Origin: Bagarius yarrelli
Lineage: Eukaryota > Chordata > Actinopteri > Siluriformes > Sisoridae
Length of the DNA stretch: 64,000 nucleotides
Direction: 5' to 3'
Assembly: GCA_005784505.1 (NCBI GenBank)
Contig: VCAZ01000039.1
Coordinates: 1,267,001-1,331,000 of the forward strand
Shown piece by piece: positions 1-13,500 of the stretch. The position numbers were made by a program, and so were the translations under genes. Numbering within the stretch: the stretch's first letter is position 1; each line of letters starts with the position of its first letter. The notes beneath the pieces are model-generated. The model had not been told where the DNA came from. It made no database searches and saw nothing but the letters and a program-made list of their open reading frames with translations.

Positions 1-309
1 CATTTTTAATAGTGGTGTTAAGGAGAAAATGTGCGAGGTTGAAAGTACAAGGCGCTGAATGGGAGTGATGGGTGTGCATCATGTCCGGTCTTTAGTCTGG
101 CACCCTCTGATCTGCTTGTGGAAAATAAGACACAGAATCCTTAGAAGTACATCACAGAATCAGAAGGTTTCATCCAGAAGCCGAGCTACGGCATATTAAA
201 AGAAATATCAATTCTGCTATATCTTGCCAGTGGTTGGTTAATGACCAGCAAATACAAACAAACATACTGTATTATTCGTTTATTCATCTTTTATACCCCC
301 TTATTACCT

Positions 310-572
310 AATGTGGGGTCACAGGAATCTGCTGAAGCCTATCCAAGCTGTCTCTGAAAGGGTGAAAGGTAGGAGGGGGACACCCTGGACAGGTCGCCAG
401 TCCATCACAAGGCACCAGTCAATCTAACATACATGTTTTTGGACTGTGGGAGGAAACCGGAGAACCCAGAGTAAACCCACGCAAGCACGGGGAGAACATG
501 CAAACTTCATACAGAACCCGGGCCTTCTTGCTGTGAGGCAACAGTGCTAACCACTAAGCCAACATGCTGCCC
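310..572 (-). mobile_element. tRNA-derived SINE-like element, family 2
   Basis: Reverse-oriented copy. Read on -, it starts with a tRNA-like head (TTAGCACTGTTGCCTCACAGC, then GAACCCGGGTTC-like sequence at the B-box position) and continues into a long tail with the block GTGATGGACTGGCGACCTGT. Copies of the same family occur at about 7470, 42378, 54846, 60270 and 62800. Confidence 0.65.
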
Positions 573-1609
573 AATACCATATCAATAGAGCTTAAAAACC
601 GACAAGCTACATTTTCTCTATAGAGACGGAAAGTGATTACAGGAGGGACGGATTAGCCAATTTAAGGTGGCTGTGAAATGATGTACGTTGAAGAGGACAT
701 AATCCGTCAAAGATGCTGGTTTGTAATGGATACAAATCGATTAATAAACTGAAATCACAGGCTCTGTCAAAGGCTTTGATATCTGATCATTATTTTTTTT
801 AGTGGCCATGTTGATAAACTCAAGCAGTGAATGAAATCCTTAAAATGAGTACATTTGGAATGATAGGATGAGGACAGAACTGAAGAAAAGATTAAAAAGT
901 GCTATATGTAAATGCAGTTCTTTGCTTTGGGGTAGTAATTGTTGTCCTATAAACTCAATTAGGATATTATTGTTACCTCAAGTTTTATTATTATGGTATG
1001 TGAAGTCATCTATAAGGAAATATTAGGCAAAAAGAAAGAAAATATAAGCAAAGGCTATTGAAAATTCTCCTACAGGAGCATAAAATACAGTCTAATCAAA
1101 ACACAGTTGAAAGGAAGCTCCTTTTTTGAAGTGTTAAAAAGTTACCCGGTCTGACTTTCACTTTTTGGGGGTAAAATTTCATCCCAAACTTCCAGACATG
1201 TTAGACTGAGGTGCAGGGTGTGTGAAAGCATCGCACTTTCTATGTCAAGTCCAGGCTTGAGCTTGTGATCAATATCAACTTTGCCTTTAAAACAACCCGC
1301 AAAAAGTGACTTAGAAAGCAGTGTTTTTGCTTTGCGGTGGCATGAAAGGAAGAGTGTCTGCTGAGACGCCACACAAAGCAATATAAATGATAAGTCACAG
1401 CAGAATTATTGCTGAGTGGCTGTCTGACTCTGACTTGGGTTGGCTGAGAATAATGTTAGAGCTCCAACAAAATATGAACAAAAGTGAAATGACTACATTT
1501 ATTACAGTGTACAGGATGTCCTTTTGCAAAAAAGAAGACAATTTTACAAAAAGTGGAGGGTGGAGTAGTGGTTATGTTTGCTTGGAGAGGCTGAAGTTTT
1601 TTAATTAAA

Positions 1610-1890
1610 TATAATCTGAGATGGAGGTGACTGTAGGAAGAAACCTTGAGAGGAACCAGACTTAATAGGGCATTTGGGTGATACCGCATGTTATTGCTAA
1701 AAATAGCATATTGTAATGATCAACTGTAATGTAAACTGCAGTCTTCGGTCACTGGAGTAGAGTGAGTCCCAGTCCATCCTAGAAGCTTTTCGAAATCGAG
1801 GAAAGGGGCAGGAACCTGGTCGCAGGATCCTCGCAGGTTTGGCCTCTTCTCTCTGTAGGTCTACCAGTGCTGGCACAATTGATCATATGA
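1610..1890 (+). repeat. Interspersed repeat, family 3 (copy 1)
   Basis: This block shares long stretches with about 60580-60840: AAACCTTGAGAGGAACCAGA, GATACCGCAT, TCCAGTCCATCCT-type sequence, CGAAATCGAGGAAAGGG and GGTCTACCAGTGCT. It has no long ORF and no visible terminal repeats. It is an unclassified dispersed element, recognised only because two copies occur in the window. Confidence 0.6.
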
Positions 1891-2670
1891 AATGTTATTT
1901 ATAGTATAGAGGATACTAACAGGCAGTGGTGTTGCCAGACATAAAGCTATACTGGGACACAGGCTCCCATTACTCATATCACTTTTTTCTTGAAAGCCAT
2001 TTGCGTGCAATAAGAATTTAATAACAGCACAATAAACTATACAACGTTGTGTAAAGCATTTTAGTACTAAGGGAAAGTAAATATGCTGATCGGGTCAGTC
2101 GCACTGGTGATCCTAAATATTTATTCATAGGCACACACAGTAGTTTTAAGTCACAAATGCGACTGAAATGGTTGCATTGCAGAGCCCCCAGTCTAGATAA
2201 CATAACTGCCAACCGGTTATGTTTTATTATAAATAAGAGCTACTGTACCAAATTGATTATTATTGTGTGCTACTTTAAAAGCATTAACTCTTTGATCCAA
2301 TGTTATAGAAATGACTTAAAGTTTAAGAGCAGCTTTGGAAGCCATTGTTTAGCTGTTAAGATATAAATATGTCTTAAACCTAACTATTCCTTGTTTTTTA
2401 AGGACGAATGGAATTATAAACTAATTTTAGGTTTAATACCGTCTGTGGCTATAACGTCAGAATATACAATCAGAATTCGCATTATAGACAAGTGTGTTAA
2501 CTTACACAGGGAATTTGTCTTGTTGTGCTGGTGTTTAATGATAGCAGTAACAAGATACTATAGAAATAATATAGAAAAATAAATAAATAATATATACAGT
2601 ATAAAAGAAAATGGGATCTAAACCTTTCCAGCGCCTGTTTTGTTTTTTTGGGTTTTTTTGCTGTGCACAC

Positions 2671-2686
2671 AGCGCCACCTGGTGGT
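2671..2686 (-). promoter_or_regulatory. Candidate CTCF site upstream of rbsn
   Basis: The + strand reads AGCGCCACCTGGTGG. This fits the CTCF core CCMYCTRSTGG at every position and also the flanking AGCG. The conventional forward motif (CCASYAGRKGG) is on the - strand. It lies about 400 bp upstream of rbsn exon 1, where boundary or promoter CTCF sites are common. Motif match only. Confidence 0.45.
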
Positions 2687-2978
2687 TGTAAAGCGTTTTC
2701 ACAGCTCTATTATTATATGACGTTTCGGATTCAGACAAAATTCTTACCAAAATTTGTTAAATTCAACGCCTAAACCTGACTCAAACTCCACGTCATTATT
2801 TTATCTTTTCCTTTTTTTGTCGCGATCTTTACGTCATAACTGATGCTGATCACATGACCTCCATATGACAAGCATGGGCCACTACCCTTATTGTTTTTTT
2901 AGCTACCCGTCTTCATGACAAAAAAAACCGACCTTCCTATCAGCGATTCGCTTATACTGCCATGTCGGTAAATGTTAA

Positions 2979-3014
2979 CCAATCAAAAACAAAAGCCGGG
3001 CGATATTAACCAAT
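2979..3014 (+). promoter_or_regulatory. Two CCAAT boxes 31 bp apart, rbsn promoter
   Basis: Two near-identical TTAACCAATCA-type blocks place CCAAT at 2979-2983 and 3010-3014, a start-to-start spacing of 31 bp (about three helical turns). They lie about 145-175 bp upstream of the probable first-exon donor. Paired CCAAT boxes at this spacing are typical of NF-Y-driven TATA-less promoters. Function here is inferred. Confidence 0.5.
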
Positions 3015-3099
3015 CATATACGAGAGACTAGGTTTGTCTTAAAACGGGTGGGGGGAAAATAACACTCGGTCTAACCCAGTTGGAGTTACCTTGTATGAA

Positions 3100-3156
3100 C
3101 CTGTCAGGTTATTTAGAGCCGAAAGTATCAGTTAAAGGAGGCTGATATTTATTGTG
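3100..3156 (+). other. rbsn: Probable non-coding first exon of rbsn (3' end at donor)
   Basis: A consensus donor (GTAAGA) begins at 3157, downstream of two CCAAT boxes. An acceptor at 4360-4361 (CCTTTAG) opens the next exon at 4362, which carries the rest of the 5' UTR and the ATG at 4509. The left end of this exon (transcription start) is not visible and the coordinate given is approximate. Inferred, not proven by the sequence. Confidence 0.4.
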
Positions 3157-3897
3157 GTAAGATTTCTGTTCACTTTACGCTCGTTTGTGTGTTTTTGTGG
3201 CGGGTTTATTATTATATTTGTACAGTTGCAGGTGTTTTATTTCAGTAAAGCGCTAGCTTCGTTGTTGTCGTCTTCGATTGTAACGGTATCAGACACACTG
3301 CGAGTCCCAGTTTAATAAATGTCATTATTTTATATAAAGTGAACAAAGTTTAAGATTTATTTAGAGATAGTATTTATAACATTTTTACAAATGACTGTAT
3401 AACGTGTGTATAAGTGTTATGCATCCTTTTACCGCTAATCGACATACAGCTAGCTTGCTAGCAGTGGACAGGTCTGTAGAGACTGGAAATAAAAATCGAG
3501 GTTATAAAAAAGTTGTTCTTTTAATTTAAAGAACACTGAAAGTCTAAAAATTATTTTTCGTGAACAAGAAAAAAAAAGCACTGAAAATGTCAATAGGTAT
3601 TAATCATTCATGTGTTAAAAATGGTTTAATTTCCGGAATCAAATCTAGATTATTAATTTAATGTTAGATTTCTTTGGATTTTTATTTAATTGTGTGTGAA
3701 ATAGTAACAGCATCAGTGTGAGACTGATTTCTTTCTATCCTTATACCTTCCTGTAGACTAGCAGAACGGTTGTAGCTCCTCCCACATGGGCGGGTCAAAT
3801 AATGCAGTGGGTGGAGCCTAGCTGTACTTGACTCTGTCTGAAATCATATACTACGTACTACGTTTGAGTTAGTATGTACTTCATACTGTAGCTCCTC

Positions 3898-4092
3898 CCA
3901 CTTCCATTTCCATTTACAGCATTTGGTAGACGCCCTTATCCAGAGCGATTTACATTCATCTTATTTATACAACTGAGCAATTGAGGGGTTAAGGGCCTTG
4001 CTCAGGGGCCCAACAGCAGCAGCTTGGTGGAGCTAGGAATTGTACCTACAATCTTCGGGTTGGTAGTCCAACACCTTAATCATGAGCCACCA
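3898..4092 (-). mobile_element. tRNA-derived SINE, family 1
   Basis: In rbsn intron 1. Read on -, a tRNA-like head (GTGGCTCATGATTAAGGTG as A-box region, GGTACAATTCC as a worn B-box) is followed by a body with GGGCCCCTGAGCAAGGCCC and a tail with GATAAGGGCGTCTACCAAATG. Sibling copies lie at about 10606, 20361, 26108, 31937, 34838 and 54645. Confidence 0.7.
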
Positions 4093-4408
4093 CACTTGAG
4101 CGGAGCCAATATAAGTGTAAGGGGGTGGAGCCTAACCGTATCAAAATTATTTATAGTACAGCTGTACAAAAAAAACAAAGATTTAATGCTGTATATGTTT
4201 TTATAGAGATTTTTTTTAACCGTTTTTTTTCCCGAATAGAAAGAAACATCTTGTAAAGCATTACAGCTTTAAAAAAAGGAAATAACAAGATCCTGACTTT
4301 CTGTAGTTTTTGATTGAAATCATGATTGATGAAATTGTGTTCTTTATTCCTTCACCTTTAGATCTACTTTGCACATCTTTCTGGTCCCCTGATTCTGCTC
4401 TCACAATA

Positions 4409-4471
4409 ATGAAGAGGCTGCGGGATGTTCAGGTGTGGCACTGTCTACTGATGCTATTTTCTCCGCTTTAA
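4409..4471 (+). other. Upstream ORF in the rbsn 5' UTR exon
   Basis: ATG at 4409 opens a 20-codon frame that stops at TAA 4469-4471, 37 nt before the rbsn ATG at 4509. It lies inside the exon predicted to start at 4362, so the mature mRNA would contain it. A short non-overlapping uORF like this would be expected to lower, but not abolish, translation of the main frame. The peptide resembles nothing I recognise. Confidence 0.45.
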
Positions 4472-4508
4472 CGCACCCAGCACGCTTGCTCTGTCCTCTG
4501 TCCACCTC

Positions 4509-7500
4509 ATGGCCTCCAGTTACACTGCACAGTTGGACAGCTCGGCCGAAGTGAAGGAGGGCTTTCTTTGCCCTCTGTGTCTAAAAGATCTGCAGTCCTT
4601 CTACCAGCTACAGGATCACTATGAAGAAGCGCACTCCGGAGACAACCGTCATGTCGGAGGCCAACTCAAGAGTGAGTGCTGAATAAATGGTAGCTTTTTA
4701 ACCAAAGGTGTAGGGGTACATACTTACATCTGTTCATTTATTATGGGTGCTTTGGTTTATTGGTTTATTCCTAAATCAGCTGTCAAATGCTCTTTTAGTC
4801 CTTTTTGAATTTTAGGAGGTTTTTGTTGAGACAAAACATTTACTTATTTATTCAGTTGCTTAACTTGTCTGTGACTTTATTCATTTATTGTGTAAAAACT
4901 CGCAGTGAGGATACAATGTATGGGCAAATGTATAGGGACACCCTGACCATCACATCCACATGTCTTTTTTTTTTTTTTTGAGACTAAATCTTATTCCAGA
5001 TTTAGTCTCACTTAGAAAAGGCTTTGCACTATTTTTGTTTTAGTGTGACTGTGGGCATTTGTGTTTTATTAGCCTCAATAGTATTAATAAGAGGTAGTTT
5101 GGTTTCTAGTTCTTGTTTAGTGTTTTGACCTTTTAGTTCCAGTAAAGGGAAAAGTCTAACGCTACAGCACATACGGTTGTGCTCAAAACGTGCATTGGAA
5201 GAACTTATGTACCTTTTTTTTTTTTAAAGTAAGAAGTCAAAACAATTGTATTTTTTATAGGACTTAGAACGGGCATAACAGAAAGACACAATTATCAAAC
5301 AAATCATGACAATAAAGGAAAATAAGAAAGTAATGACTGTTTAAAAAGTTTACATACCTTTAGTTCTTTATATTGTGTACTGCCTCTTTTAGCATCAATG
5401 ATGGCTTGCGGGGTTTTTTTGTAATTATTGTCCATGAGGTCCTTAAATCTTGTTGTCTTGTGTCTCCCCAAATACCATTAAATTATAGACTGATAATTTT
5501 TCCTTCAGTGGGCAAACGTACGAAATCAGCAGGGGATCAATACATTTTTTTTCTGCTATATAAAGTTTACCTAGTTTTTCCCGGCATCATCTCGTGAGCT
5601 GGGAAACTCGCTGGCTTTGTATGCACAGACACTAATTACAATTACAGCGAGTCACAGGTGTTAAAAATTTCCTTAACAGCCATTCGATCTTGCGTGTGTC
5701 AGAAGGTTTGGCCCCATTATAAACACACAGGTTGACACACGTAGGTTCAAGGAAATGCATTTAAGGATATGTGTGACCGCTCAAGACTTTCAGGGTTGTT
5801 TGGGCGATTTTAGTTATTATTAGAGATTCAAACAACGATGTTATAATTAAGGATGTCATGTAAGCATTATCCTTAAATAAGAAATCTTTTGCATTATCAG
5901 TCATATTTTCTAAATAATTTGCAATGTTTAACAATTTCATTTCAGTATTCGGTAGCAAAAGAATAAGTGATGGGTGTGATTTTTAAGGTGTCCCCAAATG
6001 TTTGGCTATAATCTATGATCACTAATGCCATGACAACACAAATTCATGGAAATCTGTGATAATACTCCCCCCCCCCTTTTTTTCCCCACTACTGCACCAG
6101 TATAAATAATGTGCTTTATATTATTATTATTTTTATTTCAGGCCTGGTGCAGAAAGCAAAGAAAGCCAAAGACAAACTCCTGAAACGGGATGGGGATGAG
6201 AGGACTGAGAGCAGCTATGAGTCCTTTTACTACGGAGGCGTGGATCCATACATGTGGGAGCCTCAGGAACTGGGTGAGTCCCATGTACACACCCTTCTGC
6301 TCAACAGCTACACGAAATCTGTTCTTGCGGATAATTAGGTATCGTTGTGCTGTTACTTGGTTACGATTTGCCTAAGAATAACGAGTTTGTTGATTGATTG
6401 ATTGTTTTATTAGGAGCCACCCGGAGTCACCTGGAACTTTTTAAAAAGCACAGAGCCGCTAGGATCGATCATTATGTCGTCGAGGTGAACAAGCGCATCA
6501 TCCGGCTGGAGAAGGTGAATGTTTGTGTTGTCTAAAAATACATTTAAAACAGCTTTTGGTTTTCTAAACTACTAGTATTCGGCTTCATAGCAGATATAAA
6601 TGGTCACTTCCTGTTTATTATCTTTTCCATATTCTAGCTTATTTCCTTTGATAGAACCAATCTGGATGGTGGAAAAATAAGAGGTGGGTGAGGGACAAGA
6701 ACTGAATGTTTACAATGTCACTGGTTAAACGCTGGTATAACCAAAATATGCTCTGTTTATATGTGCAGCACTGGAGAAGTCAGTTGTGCCATGGGTGAAC
6801 GATCAGGACGTGCCGTTCTGCCCTGATTGTGGGGACAAGTTCAACATCAGAAACCGGCGTCATCACTGCCGTCTCTGTGGCTCCATAATGTGCAAAAAGT
6901 GCATGGAGTTTGTGCCGCTTCCTCTGGCATGTGAGTTAACACACACACACACACACACAGACCTTTTTTATAATTAATTATTAACAATAATTATTAAACG
7001 AGACTTTTATGCACACGTCATTCCTTTTTTTTATCATGATGGAATGAAACCACTGAAGTTACAGTTCAGTTCAGTTCCGCGTGTTTGTTTACAGATAAGT
7101 TGACGAGTAGTACGCGGGAGGCCCTGTGTGTCCCCGGTAGTCCCAGGCATGGTGCGTCTGCCGGTGGAGGAGGCCCCGCGGTGCAGCAGAACTCACGGCG
7201 CGGCTCTATCACTAGCCTCTCCTCGGTGAGCTCCGTGCTGGAGGAGAAGGACGAGGACCGAATTCGATGTTGTCGTCACTGCATGGACGCTCTGCTCCGT
7301 TACCAGCACAAACTGGAGGAGAAAGACCACGTACCAGACATTGTCAAACTCTACGAGGTATACATACAAGTGTTGGGGCTTAGTCTTTATGGTTTTGTGG
7401 GATCGTTCCCACCCCTGTTTATCAAACCCCGAACCCAAGATGTTTAACACGTTGTTAATTTTTAAAAGTGGGCAGGACGGTGGCTTAGTGGTGAGCACCG

Positions 7501-10500
7501 TTGTCTCACAGTAAAAAGAACCAGGGTTCGATTCCCTGTACAGAGTTTGTGTGGTCCCGCCCGTTGCTTGCGTTGGTTTACTCCAGGTACCCCGGTTTCC
7601 TCCCACAGTCCAAAAACATGTATTTTAGGTTGATTGATAATTCTTAATAAGAGTAAATGTGTGTGTGTGGCCCTGTGATGGACTGGCAACCTGTCCAGGG
7701 TGTACCCCTCCTGCGTTTTCACCCTTTCACCTTTCCCCTTGACCCCGAATTAGGCAATAAGATGGTATAGAAGATCAATAAATGAATGAATATATAAAAG
7801 TAAGACATTTTTATTAAAAATTTGCACCTTTAAACCACCAAGTACTAAAATTCAAATTAAAATACTTGTCTACTATCTATTTAGCTAAGGATAAAAGACA
7901 CGACCTTCCACGTTTACTTTTACGGCACAGAATATTTTTGTTTTGTGGAAGTATTAGATGTACATTTCTGCAGAAAAAATGCTATGAAGACCGCTAATGA
8001 GATTTTATGGATTATTATATCAGTAATAACAGTATGGCATCTTATTTCTCCCAAACAAACAACCGTATCGTGTTTGCTGCAAAGTTGAAAAGCTGAGATG
8101 CTGTTTTAGATCAGGGATTTTCAACGTTTTAGGACATGCAACATTTGTCGGAGAAAAAATATCCACAGGACTCACGCAAAATGGAAAGATCTAAAAAGTA
8201 AATTACTGAAAAAAAGTAAAATATTGTTTACCTACTGCATAAAAGCAAAAATAAAATAAAAATGATTTACAGGCAAAAGGTTGAAAGCTACAATAAGTTT
8301 TATGTGTGTGTATATATGTGTGTGTATTTCCCTTTTCTAGAAAATCTTTCTTTGTCACTTACTGTCTTATTTTATGTGACTCTGTATAGAGGTTGAGGAT
8401 GTGCATGGAGAAAGTGGACGAGAGGGCGCCAGAATACATCCGCATGGCCGAATCGCTTAAGTAAGACCTCATGTGTTTGGTGTAGCTGAAATACTGTACA
8501 TTTTTACACTTATTGTGTAGTCAAACTAGACTATAATAAACCCCAGAAATCCAGGTTGGTTTACTCGTGTGTATGCTGAACTGTGCCCAGGACCGCTTAT
8601 AGAGGTAGCAACGCATCTAGTGTGACTGCCGTAACCTTGGCCAAGCAACGAAACCGGTTATCAATGTTTGTGTCTGTTAACTAAATATTGTGTCAGTTCA
8701 CAACAAAATCAGCTAACAAAAATCAGTCAAGAGTTACTGCTTGTGTGTGTAAGATACTGGTCAACATCACAGTTACAATTTGGACCGAGGAGGCCAGCTT
8801 GCAATTTATTCATATTTGGATTTATCAGTTTGCGTCTTACTTTATTAATAAACGATAATTATAGTGGGTATGTAAAGCTGCTAATTAAAATGCTAAAAAT
8901 CTTCTCATCCATGCAAAACAATTGGCATATCACATGATTGCTAAATCTGTTTGTCTAACTATTAAACATGTAACAGGGCCCCAATCACCCCAAATAGAGC
9001 CAGATTTACACTGTGAGTTGCACCTGTCCCACTGTAGGATCTCCGTTGTCATAACGTCAGACTGTTCGAACGTCAAAACGCATCAAAAACAGACGCACAC
9101 AAGAAGTTTAAATAATCAATCCGTGACACTTTTAGTAACTCGGGTTCTCTGGCTAAATGGTAGCTAGCAGCAAACAAACAGCAGTGACGGCATGTCATAC
9201 AAACACTTTTCCTTCCGTCCATAACTCAATATTTTTTTGTTTGTTTTTTTTGTTTTGTTTTTTGCGGATTTGTTTCCACATTTTCCCGTGGTCATTTGAA
9301 GTTGTCTCACTAATTGCGTTATCAGGTTGAAGTCACATTGCAGGAAAGTGTCTGAAATTTCCTCTGATGAAATTGCCAGAATTTCATCAAAGGAAAAAAC
9401 TGATCGCAGTTGTCGTTAATCGACTGTCGGTGAACAAGTTAAACTACAAAGACAGAAGATTTTTTGCACAGGCGTATAGAAATGTTTTAAGATTTACTAA
9501 ATCGTAGTATTCTGCTATTCATTCTATCATCATAATTTAAGCGTATTCATTCTCCGGCATGGTACAAGGCAACTGACCCTAGTATGAGTACCCTACACCC
9601 TAAGTTCCTCATTTATATAAGGAAAAAAACACCTGATCCCTAACGGTGGTGATCTGTGATTGATTCATTAGGGCTGTTTTGCCTCTATTGGTTGGGGGGG
9701 CAGTTTTTTAGTTTCAACTTTAAACTAAAAGAAAATTGGTCTTACGCTCTCATTAATAGCCTTTCTGTTTTTTACAGTGCTGGCGAGACCACTTATAACC
9801 TAGAAACTGCTGCTGGTCTCCGAATGGAGGTGCAGAAATACTATGAGCACATCGATGTTTTCAGGTAGGCCACAGTCAGACATTAAATATAGTCTTAAAT
9901 AATAGTCTGTAATTTCTCTCTATATAGAATGTGTGTGTGTGTGTTTGTATGTGTGTGTTACGTAGTAAAAAGATTCTAACACTTGGACTAAAAGATGAGG
10001 TGCCCCCCCACCCGAAAGCAGTCCAGCTGCAGAAGATGGTGCGCTACTCAGCGACGCTGTTTGTGCAGGTGACACTGAGACACACACATTCAGCCACAAA
10101 AGCTTTAGTGAGATCAGGCATTGATATTGGTTGAGGATGTAGTTGGTGTTCCAGTCTCAAGGATCAAATCTGGTCTGTATGCAGAACACGCAAGTTCTTT
10201 TACTCGGTGTTAGTAAAGGTTAATCTTAATGCTATAGCATACAAAGATATACTGTATAGTAGGGCTGTGACAGCTGCCATAATTTGCCACCGGCTGCAGT
10301 GCATGTGACGTTACACGCTCTATAACAAGAAAAATATATGATGGTTTTTTTTTGTTTTGTTTTTTTTTAATACACCTGTAATAATAGAACCAGTTTGTTG
10401 TATTTGCTATAGTCTGTTTTCATAGACTATAAAACAATGTTCATTCACAAATTCCAGTAAGTTCCGACCTCTAACAAGAAAAAGAAATGCAAAGGCCCCT

Positions 10501-13500
10501 GCTCCAAAGAGAGTGTGTGCAAACACATCATGAAACAAGATTCGCTGTCTTGGATACAGTTGCTAAAATGTATTCATGCATTTGCACACTGAGCACACAA
10601 TTAGAACATTTACTGCATTTGGCAGACACTTTTATCCAGAGTGACTTACATTCATCTCTTTATACAACTGGGCATATGGGGTTTAAGGGCTTTGCTCAGG
10701 GGCCCAGCAGTGGTGGCTTGGTGGAGCTGGAAATCAAACCCACAATCTTCGGGTTGGTAGTCCAACATCTTAACCATGAGCCACCACTTCCCGCGTGCAG
10801 TGCGGCTAGAAACACTGTAACACCAATGTGTTCCTCCCTTTAAACCGGACAGTGTCGACATGTTAGTCTGTATAGAAAAGCCAAGACACATTTACGGTTA
10901 CATTCTATTTATCAGGGCTACGTGATTAAAGTTGTTACGAATTATTGCAACCGATGAATGTTTAATATTTAACTTTCTCATTTTAACTGTCATTTTTTTC
11001 TTGGATATTTTAGTGTTCACTGACAAAAGTGCTTAAATAAACACACACATTAATAAATGCTTAAACCTCATTTATTTATTTTTTTATGGTGTAAAAAATC
11101 GCTCAATGTCTAATCCACAATACCGTGTTGTTTGTACGTTCCCAAGTTCTAACTCCGTATGACTTTTTTCACTTATATTACGTCACTGGTAAATGGTAGA
11201 CCCCCCCTGGCCCACCCTGCAACAGGTTAGGAAGGATCGACATGTAGGTTTATTAATCAGCTGCGCGCATTTTTTCACGTATTTACATGTACTCTTTTTG
11301 CCGCGTTTGCGCAGGAGAAGTTGTTGGGCCTGATGTCTCTTCCTACAAAAGAGAAATATGAGGAGTTAAAAGAGAAAAGAAAAGAAGAACAAGAAAAGAA
11401 GCTCCAGCAGGAGAGACAGGTGAGGAGATGTATAACATGACTGTAATTTTTTTTAAGTTGACATTGTTTGGATTTGATTTTAACGTTGTATACACGTCCT
11501 ATCAGCAGTGAAACTCTTATACTTTATTATTCTTTGGAGCTGTTTTAATTATGCATGTAATGAAAAGCCGCATTAAAGAACGAGCCGGAAATCAGATATG
11601 TTCCATCTTTTCCCCATAAGAGCTCTTCACTTTCCTGTTATTCGAGAACGTGGGAACGTGCATTGCAACCCAGGCTACTTGACCTTTTGTCATTGCATGG
11701 CGATGCCTTTATTGACTAATTAAATGACGTAAAATGAATCTACTTGAAACTGTTAAAAAACCACGTGGACGTGTCTGAGAGCTGACTCGCTGGATTTTAA
11801 CACTAATATACTGTTATACTCATGAATATTTTAATCATCTTATTTTTGCCCGTTATATTAAGAGATACTGACCATTTTTAACTGAATTTAGTCAGGATCA
11901 GTGCTCTCTAGGAGTATCCATGCAGCCTACCATGGATACCCATCAGCCCCATCATGAATTTGCCATGTCAATCCCCACAACGTTTACAGGATTTAGTTTT
12001 GTTTTTTTTTATAACCACTGATTAGATTTAAGACAAAACATGTCATGTGACATCATAACATGCATCAATGCTAAGTTCACACTGAGCTGTTTTCAAATTG
12101 TTTAGACTGTTTTTGGGGTTTAGCGTTTACATGCACAATAGATCACCAACATGATCCACACTGCATGATAGGGGAAAAAATGGAAAGATGTAATGGGGGA
12201 AGAAAAATTAAAGTTCACGTGTGAGATCAGAGTTCTCGCGCAAAACTGGAAATGTTATTAAAATAACAGCAAGAAGTCTGTGCACTGATTTCCTCTATTT
12301 GCTTGGGCCAAAATAGACAGAGGGAGCCTTTCACAAAATCAGAGCCATGCTTGCTGATATTATGGTCTTTAACTCTTTCCCAAACTTTTGCGCTGCCCTG
12401 TATTTTTTTCTCTCTTGTTGGCTGAAGGTCATCGCTGATGTAGTTTTCACAAGATTTTAAATCGCAAACAGGTCGAGATATTTAGATATTTTTGGTGATT
12501 CTCTCAGATTGCGCCTTTATTAATTTATACTGCGTGATCAAGCCCTGATTAGCCTCAGATTTCAGATTGTTTGTCTGCAATTTTGCAACACCTGATGGTG
12601 AGTGGGAATCGGGCCCAAGATGATGCAGTGTGAACCTAAACTAGATTTATGTGTATTTTTAGTGGAAGAATCCTGTGCTTGCAATTTTACCAATTTTTTA
12701 TTTTATGCATAAAACGATGCAATACAATTTATTTTTAAACGTCAATACAAAATAAAGCATTTTTTGCCGCAAGAATCCCAAACACAGTGACTAAGTTGTA
12801 GCATGTCCTGAATTTTAACAGCACGTGTGTGATAAAGGCTTGTCTTTATAGCATCATTTTGTAAATATCGCTTGCTGTTTTAGGCGGCTTTGGAAGCACA
12901 AAAGCGTCGACTGGAAATTGAGAAGAATCGTGCAACCCCCAGTGCCAACGGAGATGCCCCTCGGCCTGCACCGAGCCCTCGCATGACTAAAGTCGGTGGC
13001 TGGTTGCCTTCTTCATCTTCTCACTCAGCCAGCGAAGTTGACGATCCGCTGCTGCAGCAGATTAACAACATCGAGTCGTTCCTCCAGCAGGCCCAAGCAG
13101 CAAATCGCACCGACGAGGCAGCCATGCTGGAGGAAAACCTACGCCAGCTTCAGGAGGAGTTCGATGCTCAGCAGATGAGCCGAGCCATTGAAATGTCACA
13201 ACGCCAAGCCCAGGAGGATGATCTCCAAAGAAGCCAGATCCTTCATCTCCAACAGAGGGAGCTGGAGAGCAGAATGACCAGAATGGATACGTCTGATTTG
13301 GGCAAGTCAAAAAATCTCAAAGAACACGTGGGAAAGTGGGAGAAAGAAAGAGAAAATGGATTTGGGAATTTGGAAACAAGTCCACAAGACAGGGTTCTGT
13401 CAATGAACTTGTTTCCACGTTTGCCAGGCAATTCTCCGCCTTTACAGCGAGACGAGTGCACTACAGCTTCCCCTGGTGAAAAGGCTTCACTAAACCCGTT

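Larger units (their letters stand above)
1..2600. other. Gene-free flank left of rbsn
   Basis: No coding exon could be supported. The stretch holds a reverse SINE-like copy at about 310-572 and an unclassified interspersed repeat at about 1610-1890, both described separately. The short open frames here show no splice-linked continuation and no recognisable family. Confidence 0.6.

Noticed and set aside
1142..2750. Several 60-80 codon frames in the left flank
   Set aside because: None has homology I recognise or splice-linked neighbours, and their number is what AT-rich DNA of this length gives by chance.
7465..7520. tRNA gene suggested by perfect A- and B-boxes
   Set aside because: The segment does not fold into a full cloverleaf and continues into a SINE tail shared with other copies; it is a tRNA-derived SINE head.
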